A DNA stretch of 64,000 nucleotides. Origin: Tubulanus polymorphus. Lineage: Eukaryota > Nemertea > Palaeonemertea > Tubulaniformes > Tubulanidae. Within the stretch, counting starts at the first letter, position 1; each line of letters opens with the position of its first letter. Below are positions 56,984-64,000 of the stretch, piece by piece. The translations under genes were made by a program, and so were the position numbers. The DNA lies in NCBI RefSeq assembly GCF_964204645.1, contig NC_134025.1, forward strand, positions 16,896,001 to 16,960,000. The letters run 5' to 3'. Under the pieces are notes generated by a model, which worked only from the letters and a program-made list of their open reading frames with translations, did not search any database and was not told the DNA's origin.

Positions 56984-57400
56984 TCAAAAACCGTTTGACA
57001 TGATTTCATGAAAGTGTTATGGTATGTGCATGTATGGTGGTATGGTGGGGAACTCTTTTGGGGAATCTTTGATTCAAGATGGCCGAATTATGACCTATTT
57101 TTAACACGTGTACGTGATAACAAAAAAATCGTTTGAGAAAATTTCATGAAATTTATATTAGATGTGTATGATAGTATGATGTAAAACCTTATTGTTTTGG
57201 GGACTTCTCCGATTCAAGATGGCCGACACCATCTACTTTTGACACAGGAACTTTCCGTATACACGATAACTCGAAAACCGTTTGGGATAAATTAATGACA
57301 ATATGGTATGTGTATGATAATATGAAAAGGAAATGTCTTGTTCTCGGAACTTCTCCAATTCAAGATGGCTGACTTATGACCTACTTTCAAAATGGCATGT
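56984..57400. repeat. Diverged tandem repeat of about 142 bp, three copies
   Basis: ATTCAAGATGGCCGA recurs near 57072, 57212 and (as GGCTGA) 57357. Each is preceded by a GGGGAACTTCT-like segment and followed by GACCTACTTT- and CGATAAC-like segments and AAACCGTTTG. Confidence 0.75.
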
Positions 57401-59084
57401 TTTGAACATATTATTGTTACGCTGTCTTCTGTACTTATTGTAGATGCTCCATCTGTTTCTTCACTGCCCTGGGATTTTGTGATTAAAGCTGTGTGTATGA
57501 GCATGCATTTTGACACAACTATGTTTATTTTCTACTTGGGTCAATAGCACAGAAATCAGGAAGTTGTGTGCGTGAACCGAGCATAGCAAACTCTGGTGCA
57601 TGTGGCAAATGACTTGACTGCCATATATTGCCAACAGTGATGTGTACGCAACTTCATTAGCCCCACAATTCATTCCACATCCCAATGGTCCCACATCTGA
57701 TTAGTTCAACGTCTAAATGGTCCCTCGATTTTTTCATTTGACTTATTGCGCCCGAGATATAAAGATCCGTGGATCTCTTGTATGATGATTATCGCCAGAT
57801 ACACTTTTCATCGGAGGATGCAGATGCTGAGTAACTTAAATTAAACAGAGATTTACAAAATCTGAGAGGTTGTCAGCTTATAAAACTTTATTTTGATATA
57901 AGTCACTGACCCTGCCTGCGGTGAAAGTTTATCGCTCATCACAATTTGATAATATGTATCAATCCTATGTGCAGCATCTTGCCTAACCTATGGACTAATC
58001 CCTCTTCCATATTCTATGGTGTAGAATTAGATGTTTATGTGATGTAAACTGATTTTAAATGAAGAACTTAACCATTGGGATTAAGAACAGAATAGAGATT
58101 ATGCATTGTATGGTGATTTTTATCCCGTAGCAGTTTTGTAATTTGAGTGAATATCATGAGATACTGACTTGGGGTCGCTTCATTTAAATGTTTCATACCC
58201 TATAACCTATTGGCTTACTCTCTAAAATGAAGTGTTTGAATAAGAGGTAAATGTGTGGATTTGAAGCTTTGAAAATTTCATGTAGATTGCATTGATAGTT
58301 AAAATTTTATAGTGTCTCAAATCCATGTACATTTACCGGCCTTGAATATAGATAAAAGGACACCATATAAAGAAGTTTCTTTATATTTTTAAGGTGTTTC
58401 GTTAGAGTCTATTTTGTAAAACAAAGTGTTATTGTTGTAGCTTAAGTTTAAAGCTAACAGATGCTTCAAATTTGAACTTGATATGTTGAGTAGTTTTTCA
58501 ATTATGGACAAAAGACTGGAGATGACATTCAGCAACTCGGAAATATCCACAAAATCTTGAAATTTGACTGTTTTGCCATGTTTCTGATCAATTTTTTTAG
58601 AAAAGTATTGATGCTACTGCCCTAGAAAAAATAGACATGCAGTATGGGATACTATTTGCAGGTTTTATGCATTGGTTTGACTGAGAAGCTGCAAAAAATT
58701 TTTGAGTTGCTGAATATGTATTTTCAGCCAATTTCACTTGGAACTGGTTGAAATTGGACAACTTTTTCCATTTTTTGAGGAGGGATAATTTTTTCTTAAT
58801 AACAGACCTGCAACTTCTGCTACATTTTCTGTGATATATGTCATGATGTCTCCACATTTTGGATTATTGAGCCATTTACCTTTATTTCCCTTCATATGAG
58901 GGACCTCCAAAAATGGGATTTTGGCACTTTTCCAAAAAAGGGGCTCGGGCGTCAAAACTAAAAAAAAAGGCCATATCGCGAAAAGTTTAGAGCTGATTTT
59001 CAAAAAGGAAGCACTTTTGAGCTTGTTTTTGAAAGCTCTTTCAGAGAGAAATGGTTGAAAATGATTCTTGGGTTGTTGAAGAAA
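57401..59084. other. Non-coding stretch
   Basis: No gene recognised; the long minus-strand frame at 58734-59222 partly mirrors piggyBac sequence. Coding-like DDDEMPVVPEKKKRKC just left of here (near 56875) might be a remnant of the piggyBac N-terminus, with low confidence. Confidence 0.3.
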
Positions 59085-59560
59085 ATCATCACAATACCTA
59101 ATATATGGGAGGTGTGGACCATGCAGACCAACTGAGATCATACTACAATGTTTGGAGATCTGGCCATCGCTGGTGGAAATACTTGTTCTGGGGTCTATTG
59201 AACCAGGCCCTGATAAATACATACATTCTTTGGGAGATCAATACACGACCACATACAAACAATAAACGGAAGTGGTCTCAAAACATTCAAAATGGGCATA
59301 ATCCATTCCTTTGTTGCCATGTTCACCTCAAGAAAAGTCCCAGCGTTGAATGTACCGGACGATGTGCGTGATGTCGAGGTTGTTAATCTACGCAATTTGC
59401 CCCAGGGCCACTCTCAGGTGAGATTTGTTGGACGGAATCGTGTGTGTGTTTGTTGTAGAAGAGATGGCAGGTTTACTGCTGTGGGTAGAGGTATTGAAAC
59501 TGTCTATGGTTGTTCTGGCTTTGTGGTTTGGACATGTGTCGTGAGCTGTGTTTCCATATT
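59085..59560 (+). pseudogene. piggyBac-like transposase, C-terminal remnant
   Basis: YMGGVDHADQLRSYYNVW and RWWKYLFWGLLNQALINTYI are diagnostic of the piggyBac catalytic domain end (third Asp in GGVDHADQ). A TAA directly precedes YMGG. A frameshift near 59290 separates this from MGIIHSFVAMFTSRKVPAL and the Cys-rich tail RVCVCCRRDG and YGCSGF, the RING/PHD-like finger that binds the ends. The N-terminal three quarters is gone. Confidence 0.8.
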
Positions 59561-59739
59561 TGGCATCAATAATCTCCTGACCGTGCTACTGATTGCCTTT
59601 CAATGCAGATCAACTGATTTGAAGACTAGTTTACATGTTAAGTTTAGAGTTGGTGTATTCAAATTGTTTATAGTTTTTAGTGTTATTTCCAAACACATCT
59701 GCCTGTGAAACAGGGAATTTTGGTTTACTATGTAAATGT

Positions 59740-60200
59740 GTCAACTTTTATTGTTCGAAAGGTCAAAAGGTCAAAATTTGTTGGCCCTTCTCGGTTCGCT
59801 TCACTCAAATACATTTATTTTACGTAAACACACATTTTGTGCTGTCTTTGTTTTTTGGAATTTAAACTTTATTCTCCTGTTGTCTCTACATTTCATAGAA
59901 ATAGCAAATATCATGGAATTTGGCGATATGAACAGATCTCATCAAGGGGTCAAATGGTCACTTTTCTGTAGTCCACTTGGTCAAATTTTGCTTTATATCA
60001 AACTCTAATATGTTTGAGACTATATAACTGTAACTTCCTACATAGATATTGAAAATAGAAATGCTTGCCACAGTCCGTATTTTGGACATGCCCTTTCAGC
60101 AGGTCAGTATGAATTTTGGGAGGTCAAAAGGTCACGATTTTGTTGGCCTACCTCATCGAATCTTATGTCATATGCAAGCCCTGTTCGTGTAATACTTGTA
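59740..60200. repeat. Diverged tandem repeat of about 180 bp, three copies, each with paired AGGTCA half-sites
   Basis: AGGTCA-AA-AGGTCA lies at 59760-59773 and 60121-60134, and GGGTCA-AA-TGGTCA at 59947-59960. Surrounding sequence (GAATTTTGG before, TTTTGTTGGCC after) is also related. Confidence 0.7.
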
Positions 60201-60330
60201 ATACATGAAATCTGACAGGTAATCCAGTATTTTCATTCATAGAAGGAGAACTAAAAATCAGGTTTTTTCCTTCAATTTTCTGAGGAGTTATTGACACTAC
60301 ATAGTGAAATTCTTGAGTGCTAATGGGTTA

Positions 60331-60405
60331 ACCCTATAACTGCCGCTCCCGAGATAGTTGGGAGCGTAATTTCACCCCAAACTGCCGCTCCCGAAATAGT
60401 CGGGA
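60331..60405. repeat. TTAA site and paired stem-loops, piggyBac-type end
   Basis: GGG-TTAA-CCCTATAACTG lies near 60327-60343. Two tandem h-like repeats ACTGCCGCTCCCGAGATAGT / ACTGCCGCTCCCGAAATAGT each form GCTCCC...GGGAGC. TTAA followed by CCCT is the piggyBac terminus signature. The partner end is not in the window, or has been lost. Confidence 0.5.
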
Positions 60406-61151
60406 GCTGAATGAATATCACTAGGAAGTGTCTGCACCTGGCAGATATTGATAGAACTATATCAGTAGTACAGACACAAACTTAACTTCAAGGTCGTAGA
60501 GTTTTAATGGAAAAATTTTACGCTTTTACTTAAAATTTACGCTTAGAAAATGACTTGATGTGTAATAACAAGGGTGCTTATTGTCTTATAGATAATGCTA
60601 GATCAACAAAGTGACTAAGGTTGGACCAATTCGTTGATATTTTTTATCAGAATGGTAACATATATGGACATTTGAGTGATGAAGCGTGAGATGAGAATTC
60701 ATGATTTGGTGTTGAGGATAGTAGTTCGGATTTTGGCGAGGGTGATGATTTTGACAGTAACCATGGCAACGCTAAAAATAATTTGGATGATCATGATTAT
60801 AACAGTGATGGAATTCGGCCAGCTGGTCATTATTTTTGTGGTAACATTCCCTTGTGTCTGTAGTGACTGTGAACTACAAGGACGAACAGCGAACAGCGAC
60901 GAGACATACGACCCAACCCGAATCCAACGAATACGTACAGCGAACGAAACCAGCGACGAACTCAAGAGACAACAAGGCAGTGTCTACAGTTACATGGTTT
61001 GGTACCGTCTAACATTTATTGTGTTCAAAGATTACAGGAAAACGATCGGAGTAATGCATTTCGATGATTGGTCGAGAGACGTCAGTACTTCATGGTTCAT
61101 GGCGAGTACACTTCAATGACTTTGTATTCCAGATAATCTGCTCGTCGTGAC
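60406..61151. other. Probable BEL LTR and unassigned flank
   Basis: On the minus strand TGTCACGACGAGCAG begins at 61152 right after GGCCGGAG, 46 bp past the pol stop. It is the likely start of the 3' LTR. A candidate far end is TGT at 60857 (LTR about 295 bp), not verifiable here. Frames on plus (60676-61119) are chance. Confidence 0.45.
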
Positions 61152-61197
61152 ACTCCGGCCAGGAAAATAGGTTCTATAATTAAACTAACTACAACAT

Positions 61198-64000
61198 TCA
61201 GAAAAGACAATATTTTTTGACAATTTTGTCCTTTGCCTCTAACGCGGCTTTACGTGTAGATGGAATTCGATCAGGAATTTCCTTTGTAGTAACAACAGAA
61301 GGTTTCAATACATTGCTTTCAATTTCCAAAGGAAATAATTTCGAAATCGGTCTATTTGTAACACCGTTCGCGGTTTTAACTGTTGCCGATCTTACGAGAC
61401 CATCAGTGCTCTTATGTAAGTGTTCAATGATACCTAGTTTCCATTTAAGTCTCGGTACATTATCATCATGTATAATTACAACTGAACCCGGTTTGGCTAT
61501 TTCTCTGTTATCTCCTGTTACTCTATGAAACTCCCGGAGATTTACCAAGTACTCCTTTTGCCAACGTAGCCAAAAGGAATCAATGAGTTTATTAATATAA
61601 GAATAACGTTTTGCTAAAGTATCTGAACCGGGAGAAAACGTTGTATCACCTTCGAGATTATCAATAGGACACAGTTTAGAAAGAGCGGTTATACGCCTCA
61701 CCAGCATCAAATGAGATGACGTTAGAGTGTCGTTTTCTTCTGGTTCAGAAGAAACATAAAGCAACGGACGGTCGTTCAGACACGACTCAATTTCGCACGC
61801 TACAGTGTATAATTCAGTATCTGATACCAACGACCTACCTAAGACTTTCTTCAAACAGGATTTCATGAGACCTATCATACGCTCCCAGAAGCCCCCGTGC
61901 CAAGGGGCCCGTTTCGTGATGAATTTCCAGTCGACGTTCCGTTGTGAAAAATGTCTGTGGATCTTCGAATCTTCGAAAATTTGCTTTAACTCCGAGTTAG
62001 CACCAATGAACGTAGAAGCGTTATCTGAAACGAGCATCCTTGGCACGGAGCGTCGGGCAACATATCTCCTAAAAGCATAGAGAAAGTCTTCAGTAGTATT
62101 ACTATTTACAATTTCTATATGTACACCGCGCGAAACAGCGCACGTAAACAAACATATGTAGCGTTTCATACCGCCTCTTACAACTAGAGGATCACAATAG
62201 TCTACCCCAACGTAACTAAATGCAGGTAATTCGTCAACTCTATACGATGGCAACGCTGGTGGATCAGGTTTTTTGAATGGCTTTGCTTGTAGTCGACGAC
62301 AAGGTACGCAACGTCGTACTTGCGATTTCACAAATTGTCGAATTTGTGGGATCCAAAATTTCTCTCTAATTTTGGCAACCGTCGTAGAAATACCAAAATG
62401 AAACACATCAAAATGAGCGTTGCGCACAATTAAATCGGCCAATCGAGAGTTCTTTGGAATCAAAATAGGAAACTTTGTTTCGTCGGGCAGGGACGTATTT
62501 TGTAACCGACCTTTTCAGCGGATGACGCCGTCACTGTCGAGAAACAACTGTAGTTGGTCAATCAATGGAATTCGGTTCCCCGATCTACCTGACAAAAAAT
62601 CTAATACACCAGAGTAATGACTACTTTGAAAATGTTTCACCCATATAAGCTGAGCGTCTGTAATCTCGGAAGCACTAAGTGGACCTTTAGTACGCTCAGT
62701 ACTTGAAGATTTCATGTTACTTACAAATCGACGCACTAACGCTGTAATTCTCAGTAATCTATACAAAAGAGCAAATGAATCAATGTTAATAACTTCAACA
62801 ACTGAAAACGTATTGTTTCCGAGTATATTATCACAATTATTTATCTCAACATTACCGACAATCACAGCGGATCTTTCAACGAGAAGTTCAACTGGTCTAC
62901 GAGACGCATTTACTAACCAATCAGGCCCGTGTAACCACAAATCACATTTCAAAACTTCTGACATATTGCCTCTCGTTAGCAAATCTGCTGGATTTGATGC
63001 TGATTGACAATAATGCCAATTTTCAACGGGTAACGTATTTCTTATTTCTTCGACTCGATTCGAAACAAATGTGGATAATTTCTTGGCCGTGTTTAGCCAA
63101 CCAAGCACTATTTGACTGTCGCACCAGGCAAATATTTTCATTGGGCGATCAATAACCCTAGACATAGAGTTCAATACATGAGTAACCAATCGTGCGCCAA
63201 TCAATGCACCCATTAGTTCGAGTTTAGGAACAGTGATTTCTTTGACTGGTGCCACCCTAGCTTTGGCTATTACTATAGACGATTCGTCTTTAAGGTAAAC
63301 CACTGCGCCATAGGCTAAAGTACTACTATCGCAGAATACGTGTAACTCTATCGGGTAATCTGTGATATATGAATTCATAATCCGAGAGAATTTAGTATTC
63401 AAACATTCGTGTATGTCATTTACGATACAATGCCATGTTTTACATAGTTCTTGAGACAATGGATCATCCCAGTCATAATTTTGTTTCCAGATTGACTGCA
63501 AAAGGATTCTAGATCGAATGGTGACTGGCAAAAGTAAACCAAGTGGATTGTGGATAGAAGCAGCCTTTTGTAGGATGATACGTTTTGTCAATTGGGAATC
63601 ACTAGACATGTCTTTGGTAACAAATGACATGAAATCACCCTCAATATGCCAGTACAGCCCGAAAACTTTAACTACGGACGATTTCTCCAAAATTTCTTGT
63701 TTTGCAGCAGACTTCCGGAGCTCTGGGGAATTAGACGACCAACATCGTAAGTTAAAGTTAACTTCGGAGAAACAATTACGTGAATCATGGAGAAATTTGA
63801 CGGCTTCAAATTCAGAACGAACGCTAGTGACCACATTGTCTACATAAATGTCTCTCAGAAGCTGCTGTGACAAAGGAGAATCAATATTCCGTAGATGGAA
63901 AATAATGGAACTATTCAACAAAAATGGAGAGCACGTAGCTCCAAACAAGACGCGCTTGAATCTTAACACGATAAACTCACTCTCGGGATCATTAGGATTA
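61198..64000 (-). pseudogene. BEL/Pao retrotransposon pol (RT, RNase H, integrase), one stop, runs off the window
   Basis: A single frame from the window edge to 61198. RT: LRFKRVLFGATCSPFLLN, RDIYVDNVVTS (YVDN is usual for BEL/Pao). RNase H: HVFCDSSTLAYGAVVY and KLELMGALIGARL, WCDSQIVLGW, NPADLLTRG. Integrase: His/Cys finger (HFDVFHFG and CVPCRR) and catalytic YVGVDYCDPL, LVSDNASTF, WERMIG (D, D, E). A C-terminal domain ends VKKYCLF. The only lesion seen is TGA at 62517-62515 where relatives have Cys in RCKGRL. Gag, protease and the 5' LTR lie to the right. It is a recent, nearly functional copy. Confidence 0.93.

Noticed and set aside
58734-59222. 162-codon minus-strand frame near piggyBac
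   Set aside because: Its upstream part is the antisense of the plus-strand piggyBac domain and the rest has no recognisable motif.

Overview
This window looks like a repeat-rich stretch of a marine invertebrate genome. It holds several animal transposon families (Penelope-like, BEL/Pao, CR1-like LINEs with PHD and esterase ORF1, a Polinton/adintovirus-like PolB element, MULE, THAP/DDE with YqaJ, hAT-like, piggyBac, pogo), spliced exons with GT/AG borders, long AT-rich non-coding DNA and a strong excess of the 8-mer TAGGCCTA. No bacterial gene organisation is present. The species cannot be named from the sequence.

Layout. 0-1.3 kb: 5' exons of an unidentified host-type gene (minus). 2.8-3.2 kb: a long inverted repeat. 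4.2-5.3 kb: broken Ulp1-like protease gene with a C-terminal zinc finger. 5.46-19.01 kb: a 13.6-kb virus-like element bounded by AGTAATAGGG repeats. It contains a broken protein-primed DNA polymerase B gene, a 2.4-kb solo LTR inserted with an ATAT target duplication, small zinc-finger ORFs, a 5.1-kb minisatellite of 24-bp units, and a 269-bp palindrome at its right end. 19.0-20.6 kb: 5'-truncated Penelope-like element. 20.6-25.3 kb: mostly empty. 25.3-34.5 kb: two CR1-like LINEs in the same orientation. The second is nearly complete, and its ORF1 carries a DnaJ domain, a PHD finger, a coiled coil and an SGNH esterase. 35-38 kb: satellites and a MULE-type MITE. 38.1-41.6 kb: multi-exon hAT-like transposase gene. 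42.8-51.2 kb: a MULE with 9-bp target duplications, into which a THAP-DDE/SWIM-YqaJ transposon (45.64-50.65 kb) has inserted, itself carrying MITEs. 51.6-53.1 kb: small hAT-like element with a 371-bp perfect tandem duplication. 54.9-55.3 kb: a host exon resembling SDCCAG8. 56-60.4 kb: pogo MITE, tandem repeats and piggyBac remains. 61.2-64 kb: a nearly intact BEL/Pao pol gene running off the window.

The most interesting objects are the J-domain LINE ORF1, the palindrome-ended PolB element with breaks at one polymerase position, and the nested MULE/ISL2EU-like pair in which a transposase gene and a SWIM-YqaJ nuclease gene converge on a hairpin. All motif and family calls come from reading translations by eye; no database search was run.
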